Origin: Photobacterium proteolyticum
GTDB lineage: Bacteria > Pseudomonadota > Gammaproteobacteria > Enterobacterales > Vibrionaceae
Assembly: GCF_001939735.1 (NCBI RefSeq)
Contig: NZ_MJIL01000056.1
Span: forward strand, 30,503 to 94,502
Direction of reading: 5' to 3'
DNA length: 64,000 bases
Part shown: piece by piece, positions 8,952 through 17,902 of the stretch
How the letters are laid out: every line of letters begins with the position of its first letter
Numbering within the stretch: the first letter of the stretch is position 1
Notes under the pieces: generated by a model
Databases searched by the model: none
Seen by the model: the letters and a program-made list of their open reading frames with translations, nothing else
What the model was told of the DNA's origin: nothing
Translations under genes and position numbers: made by a program

Positions 8952-9914
8952 ATGAAAAATTGGCTCTCCCTCGGATTGGTCAGCCTGCTAATGGGATGCG
9001 CGACCCAGCCTGCCACAACACAATCAGACTCGGTTCCCGCCCCACTTCCGACAACTTTTTATGATTACACAATCACCTCTCCGCAAGGCCAGGCCTTAAG
9101 CATAAGCGAGCTAGCCCAGGCTTTGCAGAGTGCCGATATTGTTCTGGTCGGCGAGTGGCACGGCCACCCCGGTACCCATCTGATGCAGGCACAGCTGTTT
9201 GCCCAGCTCTATCGCCTGAATCCGGATATGGCCCTGTCAATGGAACAGTTTACCCGGGAGAAACAGAATGTGGTCAACCAGTACCTTGACGGGGAGATTG
9301 GTGAGAAAACATTAATCAAGGAAGGCCACGCCTGGCCAAACTACGCCAGTGACTATCGTCCGCTGGTCGAGTTTGCCAAGCATAATAAACTCGACGTCAT
9401 TGCGGCTAACGCGCCCAGACCCATTGTCCGCTGCATTGGTAAAAACGGGGCTGAGTACCTAGACAAACTACCGGCTACTGAGCGCAACTGGGTAGCCGAA
9501 TCGCTGACTTTGGACAACGACGCCTACCGGCAAAAGTTTATCGCCTCGATGCATCACGGCGATGAAGCCAAAACCCAGCGCCAGTTTGCCGCCCAGACAA
9601 CCTGGGACGATACGATGGCTGAAAGTATGGTGAATTATCTTGCCCTGCACCCCAACAGGCAGATCATCCACGTTGCCGGTCGCTTTCATGTGGCAGGAGG
9701 ACTCGGCACCGCGTCGCGCATCCGTACCCGAAACCCGGAACTGAATGTCATGATGGTTACCCCGGTGACTGCCAGCTCGACGCTGGCCGAATCGGCTCCT
9801 GATTATCGTGTAGAGGTGATGGCACTGCCGCAAAGCTACATCGACAATGACAAGATGATGGCAGCCATGAGCAAAATACACGGAAGGAACAAGACGTTGA
9901 AGTGTTACCCGTAG
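8952..9914 (+). CDS. ChaN family haem/iron-regulated lipoprotein
   Basis: 320 residues with a lipoprotein signal: a positively charged MKNW start, a hydrophobic stretch and the lipobox LMGC, so Cys16 should be lipidated. The mature part is a Cofac_haem_bdg (PF04187, ChaN) domain: DIVLVGEWHGHPGTHLMQ near the start, SMEQFTREKQ in the middle and IIHVAGRFHVAGGLG near the end, with the histidines expected around a haem. Campylobacter ChaN binds two stacked haems, and a related lipoprotein in Photobacterium damselae (PhuW) is linked to the haem uptake locus. No haem transport genes are next to it here. It probably sits in the outer membrane. Confidence 0.85.
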   Translation: MKNWLSLGLVSLLMGCATQPATTQSDSVPAPLPTTFYDYTITSPQGQALSISELAQALQSADIVLVGEWHGHPGTHLMQAQLFAQLYRLNPDMALSMEQFTREKQNVVNQYLDGEIGEKTLIKEGHAWPNYASDYRPLVEFAKHNKLDVIAANAPRPIVRCIGKNGAEYLDKLPATERNWVAESLTLDNDAYRQKFIASMHHGDEAKTQRQFAAQTTWDDTMAESMVNYLALHPNRQIIHVAGRFHVAGGLGTASRIRTRNPELNVMMVTPVTASSTLAESAPDYRVEVMALPQSYIDNDKMMAAMSKIHGRNKTLKCYP

Positions 9915-9925
9915 GGCATTTGAAC

Positions 9926-9962
9926 AGAACCCCACCGGCGGCCAAGCTTGTGGGGTTCTTTG
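9926..9962 (+). terminator. Terminator of the ChaN-like gene
   Basis: AGAACCCCAC (9926-9935) pairs with GTGGGGTTCT (9950-9959), followed by a short T tract. Confidence 0.7.
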
Positions 9963-10333
9963 GGAGAGATACAGCTAATATCTCCTAGATGGCATCATAT
10001 TGCCTGATAGCTGTCTGGTGGCTGAACACATACCGTTATGAAACTAACGATCAGAGTGCGTTATCGGTTTGTCACCCATGAATGCCAATTAAGAATATAA
10101 ATCTAGCAGCTAACCACCCGCTCGAAATTTAGCCCATTATTTACACCCCACTCAGCCAAACCACCCATACCAAAGCCAAAAGCCAGCATATCTAACCTGT
10201 AATTTGTTTCACTATTGTTAAAATATAGATGTTCTTTCTTTCTCTGTTGCGATAAAACATTATTCCGGAGGGTAAACAATAGCCGACTTGTCGCCCTCAT
10301 ACTGACCATAACTATTGGCAAGGAGCTTGTGAC
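9963..10333. other. Intergenic region before the TrpX-type operon
   Basis: No convincing gene or RNA is seen. It is AT-rich in its middle (10190-10260), where the operon promoter probably lies, and a GAGGG/CCCTC hairpin spans 10267-10298 in the presumed leader. An AAGGAG ribosome-binding site (10319-10324) serves the ATG at 10334. Confidence 0.35.
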
Positions 10334-11317
10334 ATGGAATTCAAGAAAATCAAAAACAATAAACTGCTTACCGCAGCCTGCGTTGCTGCCTCTCTCGCGC
10401 TCTCATCCCCTTCTGTATTGGCTGATGTCGCCAAAGTTGCCGTCTCGCAAATTGTAGAGCACCCGGCCCTTGATGCCGCTCGACAGGGGCTGCTGGATGG
10501 CCTGAAAGAAAAAGGGTATGTCGAAGGGAAAAACCTCGAATTTACCTACCAAACTGCACAGGGTAACCCCGCCATTGCCGTTCAGATTGCCAAGCAATTC
10601 GTCGGCGAGCGCCCTGATGTCCTTGTCGGCATTGCCACTCCTACTGCCCAGGCTCTGGCTGCGTCAACACGCTCGATTCCGGTCGTATTTACTGCGGTAA
10701 CCGATCCTATCGGTGCCAAGCTGGTTAAAAACATGGACAAGCCTGGCCGCAATGTCACCGGCCTTTCCGACCTGTCTCCTGTCGCCCAGCATGTTGAACT
10801 CATGCAAGAGCTGCTGCCGAACGTGAAAAGTATCGGGGTCGTGTTCAACCCCGGTGAAGCCAATGCCGTCGCCCTGGTTGAACTGCTGCGCGAAGCGGCC
10901 AACGCCAGGGGCTTGAACGTTGTAGAAGGCACGGCACTGAAAAGCGCCGATGTACAGGCTGCCGCCCAGATTGTCGCCTCCAAGGCCGATGTAATTTATG
11001 CCCCGACAGATAACACTGTTGCCAGTGCCATTGACGGCCTGGTCAATGCAGCCAACCAGGCCAACAAGCCAATTGTCGGCGCCTCGACTACGTATATCGA
11101 AAACGGTGCCCTGGCGGCGCTGGGCTTTGATTACTATCAGGTCGGTGTTCAGACTGCTGACTATGTTGATGCACTGCTTAAAGGCAAAAAAGTTGCTGAC
11201 CTTCCGGTGAAAGTTGCCAAAGGCTCTGATTTGGCCCTGAACCAGAAAGCGGCTAAGAAGCTGGGGATCACCTTCCCGGCATCCGTGCTTGATCGCGCTA
11301 CGTCAGTCACCGAATAA
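10334..11317 (+). CDS. ABC transporter substrate-binding protein, TrpX family
   Basis: 327 residues. The long signal peptide ends around VLADVAK (residue 31-34), so the protein is periplasmic. The mature part is an ABC_sub_bind fold (PF04392): VAVSQIVEHPALDAARQGL, the repeated element GKNLEFTYQTAQGN, VFTAVTDPIGAKLV, VIYAPTDNTVASA and ALGFDYYQVGVQTADY. Relatives are predicted to bind tryptophan or tyrosine, on the basis of T-box regulation in Gram-positive bacteria; that specificity is not demonstrated for this branch. It is the first gene of a three-gene importer with the permease and ATPase that follow. AAGGAG precedes the start. Confidence 0.85.
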   Translation: MEFKKIKNNKLLTAACVAASLALSSPSVLADVAKVAVSQIVEHPALDAARQGLLDGLKEKGYVEGKNLEFTYQTAQGNPAIAVQIAKQFVGERPDVLVGIATPTAQALAASTRSIPVVFTAVTDPIGAKLVKNMDKPGRNVTGLSDLSPVAQHVELMQELLPNVKSIGVVFNPGEANAVALVELLREAANARGLNVVEGTALKSADVQAAAQIVASKADVIYAPTDNTVASAIDGLVNAANQANKPIVGASTTYIENGALAALGFDYYQVGVQTADYVDALLKGKKVADLPVKVAKGSDLALNQKAAKKLGITFPASVLDRATSVTE

Positions 11318-11335
11318 GCGCCAGACAAGGGCTAG

Positions 11336-11377
11336 CCTGAGGGACGAGAAAAGCTTCTCGAAAGCGCGTCCCTCAGG
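11336..11377 (+). promoter_or_regulatory. Two-step intercistronic hairpin between binding-protein and permease genes
   Basis: CCTGAGGGACG and its complement CGTCCCTCAGG form an outer 11-bp stem that encloses an inner CGAGAA/TTCTCG hairpin. There is no T-run. Such structures commonly protect the 3' end of an abundant binding-protein message and lower expression of the membrane components. Confidence 0.6.
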
Positions 11378-11417
11378 TTACGCCGCTGACTCATACCAAA
11401 GACAAGGAGTGTTTTAG

Positions 11418-12344
11418 ATGTCTTTCTTTGCCTTTCTGGGCACACTGGAAATCGGTTTGGTTTACGGCCTGGTTGCCCTCGGTGTGTACCTGACTTTCCG
11501 TGTTCTGGATTTTCCAGATCTTACCGTCGACGGCAGTTTCCCTATGGGTGCAGCTGTTGCCGCCACCGCCATTGTAGCCAGTGTTAACCCGTGGGTTGCC
11601 ACCCTGCTGGCTATCTTTGCCGGTGGCCTGTGCGGGCTGGTAACGGCTTTTCTGGCTATCCGCTGCGGTATTCTCCATCTGCTCGCCAGTATCCTGACCA
11701 TGATTGCCGCCTTCTCGATCAATATTCGAATCATGGGACGGCCTAATCTGGCCTTGCTGGGTGAAGATACCATCCTGACTCCGTTTGAGCTGCTGGCAAT
11801 GGATATCGGTATTGATTCGGGGATCATGCGCCTCGGTGTTGTCCTGCTGCTTGTTGTCTTCAGCGCCTGGTTCATCACCCGTCTGCTCGCCAGTGACTTC
11901 GGCCTCGGGCTGCGAGCTACCGGGGTCAACAGCCGAATGGTCAGTGCCCAGGGCGGTAATACTGCGTTGTATACCTATTTCGGATTGGCGCTATCAAACG
12001 GTCTTGTCGGTTTTTCCGGTGCCTTGTTTGCCCAGACCAATAGCTTTGCCGATGTCACCTCGGGGGTCGGTACCATTGTTGTCGGACTGGCGGCCGTGAT
12101 CCTCGGACAGACCCTGATCCCGGGACGCAAAATCTGGGTGGCCGTGGTTGCCGTGATCCTTGGCTCGGTCCTGTACCGTCTGGCTGTTGCCTTCGCATTA
12201 AGCAGCGGTATGTTCGGCCTGCAGGCCTCGGATCTCAACTTGATCACCGCGTTGCTGGTTGCCGTCGCACTCATTGCGCCGAAGATGAAAACCACCATTC
12301 AGCGCAAGAAGAAACAAGCCAGCACGGCAAAAAAGCTGGCTTGA
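11418..12344 (+). CDS. ABC transporter permease, TrpY-type
   Basis: 308 residues with about eight hydrophobic segments, belonging to the BPD_transp_2 (branched-chain amino-acid-like) permease superfamily. The conserved LGLRATGVNSRMVSAQGGNT loop near residue 160-180 probably contacts the ATPase. The C-terminus is a basic tail (KMKTTIQRKKKQ) on the cytoplasmic side. AAGGAG lies just before the ATG at 11418. It partners the binding protein upstream and the ATPase 22 bases downstream; the substrate is probably an aromatic amino acid or a related compound. Confidence 0.85.
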   Translation: MSFFAFLGTLEIGLVYGLVALGVYLTFRVLDFPDLTVDGSFPMGAAVAATAIVASVNPWVATLLAIFAGGLCGLVTAFLAIRCGILHLLASILTMIAAFSINIRIMGRPNLALLGEDTILTPFELLAMDIGIDSGIMRLGVVLLLVVFSAWFITRLLASDFGLGLRATGVNSRMVSAQGGNTALYTYFGLALSNGLVGFSGALFAQTNSFADVTSGVGTIVVGLAAVILGQTLIPGRKIWVAVVAVILGSVLYRLAVAFALSSGMFGLQASDLNLITALLVAVALIAPKMKTTIQRKKKQASTAKKLA

Positions 12345-12366
12345 GCCGCTCAGAGGGTAAAAATAG

Positions 12367-13161
12367 ATGATTGAATTAAATGACATCCGCGTTACCTTCA
12401 ATGAAGGCACAATATTGGAAAATCAGGCTCTTCGCGGTGTTTCGCTTGCGGTGCCGGAAAAACAGTTCGTTACTGTTATCGGATCCAACGGCGCGGGCAA
12501 GTCAACGCTGCTGGGCGCCGTTAGCGGGGAGACCCCAATGGTGGGCGGCCAGGTGCTTATCGACGATATTGATGTGACCCACAAATCCGTCCATGAGCGC
12601 GCGCAGTATGCCGCGCGTGTTTTTCAGGATCCGCTGGCGGGCACCTGTGCCTCGCTAACAATCGAAGAAAACATGGCACTCGCCTACAAACGCGGCAGCA
12701 AGCGAAGCTGGAAGCTGGCCCTTTCGTCACAGCGCCGCAAACTCTTTCAGGAACGAATCAGTATTCTTGGCCTCGGCCTCGAAGACCGCCTGGGTGACCA
12801 TATCGGCCTCCTTTCCGGAGGTCAGCGCCAGGCAGTCAGTCTGGTTATGGCCTCGCTGGCCGACAGCAAGCTTTTGTTGCTCGACGAGCACACCGCCGCC
12901 CTGGATCCACGCATGGCAGCCTTCGTGCTGGCACTGACAAAAAAAGTGGTCGAAGAGTTTGACCTGACCGTCATGATGGTTACCCACTCAATGAAGGATG
13001 CCCTTGCCTACGGCGACCGAACCGTAATGCTGCACCAGGGCGAAATCGTGCTGGATGTCCAGGGACAAGAAAGAGAGAACATGGATGTGAAACAGCTGCT
13101 CGAAATGTTCAGCAAGGTTCGCGGTGAAGAGCTGGCGGATGATAGCCTGCTGCTTGGCTAA
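12367..13161 (+). CDS. ABC transporter ATP-binding protein, TrpZ-type
   Basis: 264 residues with every ABC ATPase motif: Walker A GSNGAGKST (about 39-47), Q-loop VFQDPLAGT, signature LSGGQRQAVSL, Walker B LLLLDEHTAALDP and the H-loop VTHSM. The D-loop follows directly as in active importers. It is the energising subunit of the three-gene importer starting at 10334. A terminator hairpin follows. Confidence 0.9.
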   Translation: MIELNDIRVTFNEGTILENQALRGVSLAVPEKQFVTVIGSNGAGKSTLLGAVSGETPMVGGQVLIDDIDVTHKSVHERAQYAARVFQDPLAGTCASLTIEENMALAYKRGSKRSWKLALSSQRRKLFQERISILGLGLEDRLGDHIGLLSGGQRQAVSLVMASLADSKLLLLDEHTAALDPRMAAFVLALTKKVVEEFDLTVMMVTHSMKDALAYGDRTVMLHQGEIVLDVQGQERENMDVKQLLEMFSKVRGEELADDSLLLG

Positions 13162-13183
13162 TACGTGACTTGAACGCCTACAA

Positions 13184-13237
13184 AAAAGCGCCGTGGTGAG
13201 CTTCTATGTAAGACGGGGGAAGCTCCGGCGCTTTTAA
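13184..13237 (+). terminator. Terminator of the TrpXYZ-type operon
   Basis: AAAAGCGCC (13184-13192) and GGCGCTTTT (13227-13235) are the arms. The interior holds a second imperfect stem (GAGCTTC/GAAGCTC-like), so the hairpin is long and branched. Confidence 0.65.
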
Positions 13238-13267
13238 TTGGACATTAAGTTGATATGACAGTGAATG

Positions 13268-13346
13268 CCCCTCCCCCTTTTCAAGGGGGAGGGGGTAAGC
13301 GTAACCAATCACCCCCACCCTAACCCTCCCCTTAATAAGGGGAGGG
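13268..13346. repeat. GC-rich double-palindrome intergenic repeat element
   Basis: Two hairpins in tandem: CCCCTCCCCCTT/AAGGGGGAGGGG (13268-13279 and 13283-13294) and CCCTCCCCTTA/TAAGGGGAGGG (13324-13334 and 13336-13346). They are joined by a spacer containing CACCCCCACCCTAAC. It lies between convergent genes. Elements of this look, with a GGGTTAGGGTGGGGG core, recur as dispersed extragenic palindromes in many gammaproteobacteria; other copies in this genome cannot be checked here. Confidence 0.6.
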
Positions 13347-13352
13347 AATAAA

Positions 13353-13805
13353 TTAAAACCACCGCTCCAGCGATGTCTTATCCAACTGCTTAAACGCCCG
13401 GTTCAGCACCTGCGCCAGCTCAAGATAACGCGGTCGAGGCTTTATCGGCTGCAGCGCATACCCTTCGCTGGTGATCTTGTCATGGATCTCGCGATACCAG
13501 GTCGCCAGAGAAGGCGGCAAATCCGTCCTGCTGCGTTTACCCAACCACCACAGCCCTTGCAATGGCATGCTCAGTGCGAAGAATGCAACGGCAATCGCCT
13601 GCGGCAAGGCGTCATAGTTATTAAACGCCATCTGGCTCAATACGCTCATCACTGCCACGGCCGGCATCACTCGGGTCGCAAACTTCGTCGCCTTAATGTA
13701 ACGAGGCTCCGGGAACATCATTGCCAGCTCTTTCCGCATCGGCCAGGTAGCCATGTACTGCTGACCATTTTTGAAAGACTGCCAGATCGATTTGTTTTGA
13801 CTCAT
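13353..13805 (-). CDS. yfbV: YfbV family inner-membrane protein (UPF0208)
   Basis: 150 residues, the normal size. Motifs are [27 protein letters not shown] at the N-terminus, two adjacent membrane segments (about 45-90) and a basic cytoplasmic C-terminal half. In E. coli YfbV affects organisation of the chromosome terminus macrodomain together with MatP. It is divergent from ackA, as in E. coli. Confidence 0.9.
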   Translation of the reverse strand: MSQNKSIWQSFKNGQQYMATWPMRKELAMMFPEPRYIKATKFATRVMPAVAVMSVLSQMAFNNYDALPQAIAVAFFALSMPLQGLWWLGKRSRTDLPPSLATWYREIHDKITSEGYALQPIKPRPRYLELAQVLNRAFKQLDKTSLERWF

Positions 13806-14140
13806 AAAGCACCAAACTTCAAAAAAAACAGTAAAAATTCAAATTAAGGAATAATAAACTTGATTCAAATTAAATTTTTCTAAAAATCTTTTTGTTATAT
13901 TGCTTAACAATCGCTATCCTAGACGCGCCTAAAGTAATTGTTGCCTGTAATCATCGTTCTGGCAACCTAAGGCAGCCTCCAGGGATGGCCCAGGATTGTG
14001 GGTTTCTCAATTCTCTATTATACGGACATAACTCGAATTTGACCCAGATTGGATCGGCATATTCAAAAGTCGTCTATCCTATGGGTAATTTTTCATCAGT
14101 TGAATATCAACTTTCAGACAGATTATAGGTAGTCACTCTC
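13806..14140. promoter_or_regulatory. yfbV/ackA divergent regulatory region with an FNR-like site
   Basis: TTGAT-TCAA-ATTAA at 13860-13873 matches the FNR palindrome TTGATnnnnATCAA at 9 of 10 defined positions. A GTTGCC/GGCAAC hairpin lies at about 13940-13966. The ackA leader would be long (over 150 bases) if transcription starts near this site. A short open frame at 13892-14128 has no family features and is not called. Confidence 0.35.
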
Positions 14141-15337
14141 ATGTCTAAGCTGGTTTTAGTTCTTAACTGCGGTAGTTCTTCTCTTAAGTTCGCTGTTGTT
14201 GACGCGGTATCAGGTGAAGAACACCTGACAGGTCTTGCAGAATGTCTGCACCTTCCAGAAGCACGTATCAAGTGGAAACTTGACGGTAAGCACGAAGCAC
14301 AACTAGGTAACGGCGCTGCTCACGAAGAAGCGCTTGCGTTCATGGTTGACACTATTCTTGCTTCTAAGCCGGAACTAGCTGAAAACCTAGCGGCTATCGG
14401 TCACCGTGTTGTACACGGCGGCGAGAAGTTCACTCAGTCAGCACTAATCGACGAAGCTGTTCTTAAAGGTATCGAAGACTGTGCAACACTGGCACCTCTT
14501 CACAACCCTGCTCACATCATCGGCATCAAAGCAGCACAGAAATCTTTCCCAGCACTGAAAAACGTTGCTGTATTCGATACTGCTTTCCACCAGACTATGC
14601 CTGAAGAAGCGTACCTATACGCGCTACCGTACAACCTATACAAAGAGCACGGTATCCGTCGCTACGGTATGCACGGTACTTCTCACCTGTTCATCACTCG
14701 CGAGACAGCGAACATCCTTGGTAAACCAGAAGATGAACTAAACATCATCAACTGCCACCTGGGCAACGGCGCATCGGTTTGTGCAATCAAGAACGGTAAG
14801 TCTGTAGATACGTCTATGGGTCTGACTCCACTTGAAGGTCTGGTAATGGGTACACGTTGTGGCGACATCGACCCTGCTATCATCTTCCACCTGCACGACA
14901 ACCTAGGTTACTCTGTTGAAAAGATCAACACGATGCTAACTAAAGAGTCTGGCCTTCAGGGTCTGACTGAAGTGACTTCTGACTGCCGTTTCGTTGAAGA
15001 CAACTACGGTGAGAAAGAAGAAGCAACACGTGCAATGGACGTATTCTGCCACCGTCTGGCTAAGTACGTTGCTGGCTACACGGCGTCTCTGGAAGGCCGT
15101 CTTGACGCAATCACTTTCACCGGCGGTATCGGTGAAAACTCTGCTCCTATCCGTGAGATGGTTCTGAACCGCCTTGCTATCCTGGGTGTAGAAGTTGACG
15201 GTGAAGCTAACCTTAAAGCACGCTTCGGCGGCGAAGGTGTTATCACTACTGAAAACAGCCGTGTACCTGCAATGGTTGTTTCAACTAACGAAGAACTAGT
15301 AATCGCAGAAGATACAGCGCGTCTGGCTGAAATCTAA
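14141..15337 (+). CDS. ackA: Acetate kinase AckA
   Basis: 398 residues, the standard length. It reversibly converts acetyl-phosphate and ADP to acetate and ATP in the cytoplasm. ASKHA-fold motifs are NCGSSSLKF at the N-terminus, [39 protein letters not shown] and GGIGENS. Codon use differs from neighbouring genes, with many CTA leucine, GGT, CGT and TCT codons, as expected for a highly expressed gene in a genome with multiplied tRNA-Leu(UAG). It is followed by pta, its pathway partner, but a terminator-like hairpin lies between them. Confidence 0.98.
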   Translation: MSKLVLVLNCGSSSLKFAVVDAVSGEEHLTGLAECLHLPEARIKWKLDGKHEAQLGNGAAHEEALAFMVDTILASKPELAENLAAIGHRVVHGGEKFTQSALIDEAVLKGIEDCATLAPLHNPAHIIGIKAAQKSFPALKNVAVFDTAFHQTMPEEAYLYALPYNLYKEHGIRRYGMHGTSHLFITRETANILGKPEDELNIINCHLGNGASVCAIKNGKSVDTSMGLTPLEGLVMGTRCGDIDPAIIFHLHDNLGYSVEKINTMLTKESGLQGLTEVTSDCRFVEDNYGEKEEATRAMDVFCHRLAKYVAGYTASLEGRLDAITFTGGIGENSAPIREMVLNRLAILGVEVDGEANLKARFGGEGVITTENSRVPAMVVSTNEELVIAEDTARLAEI

Positions 15338-15374
15338 TCTGGCGATACTTTGCTGCGCACCTGGCGCGGCAAAT

Positions 15375-15402
15375 AATGGCTGGCTTAGGCCGGCCATTTT
15401 TT
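15375..15402 (+). terminator. Terminator between ackA and pta
   Basis: AATGGCTGGC and GCCGGCCATT form a 10-bp stem with one wobble, followed by TTTTT. It may be partial, allowing some read-through into pta. Confidence 0.75.
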
Positions 15403-15446
15403 CATGGCTTTATCGTCAAAGACGAAAGTTGTGACCTTTTTTTGTG

Positions 15447-15503
15447 GTGCTGCTCAATAACGGTTAACCAATCATTATTGAACAGCACTGTATTGTTCAA
15501 TAG
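15447..15503 (+). promoter_or_regulatory. Inverted repeats in the pta leader
   Basis: GTGCTGCTCAATAA (15447-15460) and TTATTGAACAGCAC (15475-15488) are complementary apart from one mismatch. A second small palindrome TATTGTTCAATA (15491-15502) can compete for the same TTGAA/TTCAA segment. It lies directly before the pta ribosome-binding site (GAGGA, 15506-15510), so it could be an operator or a leader switch. Confidence 0.45.
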
Positions 15504-15517
15504 TTGAGGAATCCATA

Positions 15518-17671
15518 GTGTCCCGTACTATTATGCTTATTCCGGTTGGTGCCGGAGTTGGTCTTACTAGCGTTAGCCTTGGTGTGCTACGCGCAATGGA
15601 ACGCAAAGGTGTTCGCGTTTCTTTCTTCAAGCCTATCGCCCAGCCACGTCACGGCGGCGGCCAGCCAGATCTGACAACCAACATCATCACTGCTAACAGT
15701 GACATGAAAGTTGCAGAACCTTTCTCAATGGCTTGTGCCGAAGAACTTATCCGTAATGATAAGAGCGATGTACTGCTTGAAGATATCGTTGCCCGTTTCA
15801 AAGAAGCGACCGCTGACGCTGAAGTGGCACTAATCGAAGGTCTGGTACCAACTCGCAAGCATCCGTTTGCAAACCAGATTAACTATGAGATCGCAAAAAC
15901 ACTGGATGCAGAAATCGTATTCGTTGTTGCACCGGGTACAGACAACCCAGCTCAGCTTAAAGAGCGTATCGAAGTAGCATGTTCTAACTTCGGCGGCATC
16001 AAAAACGAGCAAATCTCTGGCGTTGTCGTTAACAAACTAAACGCACCAGTTGATGCTGAAGGTCGTACTCGTCCGGACCTATCTGAAATCTTTGACGATG
16101 CAGAAGCGACTGTCCCTTCTCACGTTGAAGTAATGCAGGTATTCAACTCAAGTCCAATCCGTGTACTAGGCTGTGCGCCTTGGAGCTCTGAGCTGATCGC
16201 GACTCGTTCACGCGATATCGCCAAGCACCTGAACGCTGAAATCATCAACGAAGGTGATATCGATACTCGCCGTATCAAGAGCATTACTTTCTGTGCGCGT
16301 TCTATCCCGCACATGGTTGAGCACTTCCGTCCGGGTTCTCTGCTTGTAACTTCTGCCGACCGTCCTGATGTTATCGTTGCAGCATGTCTGGCTGCAATGA
16401 ACGGCGTTGAAATCGGTGCCCTGCTACTGACAGGCGGCTACGAGCTACCTAAGCCAGTAATGGATCTGTGTGAGCGCGCATTCGAAACAGGCTTGCCTGT
16501 AATGACTGCACAAGGCAACACCTGGCAGACATCTCTGAACCTTCAGAGCTTCAGCCTGGAAGTACCAGCAGACGATAAAGAGCGTGTTGAGCTAGTTAAC
16601 GAATATATGGCTAGCCATATTGACGGCCAGTGGATTGAATCACTGACTGAAGGTTCAACCAAAGAACGTCGTCTGAGCCCGCCGGCATTCCGTTACGAGC
16701 TAACAGAACTTGCCCGTAAGGCAGCTAAGCGTATCGTACTTCCTGAAGGTGATGAGCCACGTACCGTTAAAGCGGCAGCTATCTGTGCTGAGCGCGGCAT
16801 CGCGGAATGTGTGCTTCTTGGTAACCCGGAAGAAATCAAGCGTGTTGCAGAACAGCAAGGCGTTACTCTAGGTTCTGGCGTTACTATCATCAACTCTGAA
16901 GAAGTCCGTGAGAACTACGTTGCTCGCCTGGTTGAGCTTCGTGGCGCGAAAGGTATGACTGACGTTGTTGCTCGCGAGAAGCTGCAAGACTCTGTTTTCC
17001 TAGGCACAATGATGCTTGAAAACAACGAGGTAGACGGCCTGGTTTCTGGTGCTGTTCACACAACGGCGAACACTATCGTTCCTCCGTTCCAGATCATCAA
17101 GACTGCACCTGATGCGTCAATCGTATCATCTGTATTCTTCATGTTACTACCTGATCAGGTACTGGTATACGGTGACTGTGCAATCAACCCAGATCCAAAT
17201 GCCGAGCAACTAGCGGAAATCGCTATCCAGTCTGCAGACTCTGCAAAAGCATTCGGTATCGAACCACGCGTTGCAATGATCTCTTACTCTACCGGTACGT
17301 CTGGTAAGGGTGCAGACGTAGATAAAGTACGTGAAGCAACTCGCATTGCTCAAGAGAAGCGCCCAGATCTAGTGATCGATGGCCCTCTTCAGTACGATGC
17401 TGCGATCATGGAAAACGTTGCTGCTTCTAAAGCGCCTAACTCGCCAGTAGCAGGTAAAGCGACTGTATTCGTATTCCCTGACCTAAACACAGGTAACACG
17501 ACGTACAAAGCGGTACAGCGTTCAGCCGATCTTGTTTCTATCGGTCCAATGCTTCAGGGCATGCGCAAGCCGGTTAACGACCTGTCTCGTGGCGCACTGG
17601 TAGACGATATCGTATACACAGTGGCACTGACTGCGATTCAGGCGAAACAAGCCGAAGAAACTAACGCTTAA
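15518..17671 (+). CDS. pta: Phosphate acetyltransferase Pta
   Basis: 717 residues, the long form found in E. coli and Vibrio. It interconverts acetyl-CoA and acetyl-phosphate. The N-terminal part is a BioD-like P-loop region ([21 protein letters not shown]), followed by a DRTGG domain (about 215-330). The catalytic PTA_PTB domain (about 390-710) contains [28 protein letters not shown] and [12 protein letters not shown]. The start is a GTG at 15518, with GAGGA seven bases before it. Like ackA it is rich in CTA and T-ending codons. With AckA it forms the acetate overflow and acetyl-phosphate node. Confidence 0.97.
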   Translation: MSRTIMLIPVGAGVGLTSVSLGVLRAMERKGVRVSFFKPIAQPRHGGGQPDLTTNIITANSDMKVAEPFSMACAEELIRNDKSDVLLEDIVARFKEATADAEVALIEGLVPTRKHPFANQINYEIAKTLDAEIVFVVAPGTDNPAQLKERIEVACSNFGGIKNEQISGVVVNKLNAPVDAEGRTRPDLSEIFDDAEATVPSHVEVMQVFNSSPIRVLGCAPWSSELIATRSRDIAKHLNAEIINEGDIDTRRIKSITFCARSIPHMVEHFRPGSLLVTSADRPDVIVAACLAAMNGVEIGALLLTGGYELPKPVMDLCERAFETGLPVMTAQGNTWQTSLNLQSFSLEVPADDKERVELVNEYMASHIDGQWIESLTEGSTKERRLSPPAFRYELTELARKAAKRIVLPEGDEPRTVKAAAICAERGIAECVLLGNPEEIKRVAEQQGVTLGSGVTIINSEEVRENYVARLVELRGAKGMTDVVAREKLQDSVFLGTMMLENNEVDGLVSGAVHTTANTIVPPFQIIKTAPDASIVSSVFFMLLPDQVLVYGDCAINPDPNAEQLAEIAIQSADSAKAFGIEPRVAMISYSTGTSGKGADVDKVREATRIAQEKRPDLVIDGPLQYDAAIMENVAASKAPNSPVAGKATVFVFPDLNTGNTTYKAVQRSADLVSIGPMLQGMRKPVNDLSRGALVDDIVYTVALTAIQAKQAEETNA

Positions 17672-17699
17672 TCGTTATTAACGACTGAGAAATAGTTTG

Positions 17700-17727
17700 A
17701 ACGCCTCCGCCATGCGGGGGCGTTTTT
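17700..17727 (+). terminator. Terminator of pta
   Basis: AACGCCTCCGC (17700-17710) pairs with GCGGGGGCGTT (17714-17724), followed by a T-run. Confidence 0.85.
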
Positions 17728-17902
17728 ATATATAAAGAAAATCAAAAGTTTGAAACCAGACGCAAATATTTCCTTAATGTCGTTTATCAATTTCTATACC
17801 AATATGACACTTTACGCATAACGTTCATTTCCACTTGTTTTCATCTTGATGTTTAAATAACTGATGTAAGAATTATCTCAAATATATCAAAAAGGAAATA
17901 CC

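Noticed and set aside
13892..14128. 78-residue frame upstream of ackA
   Set aside because: No ribosome-binding site or conserved pattern; it lies in the presumed long leader of ackA.
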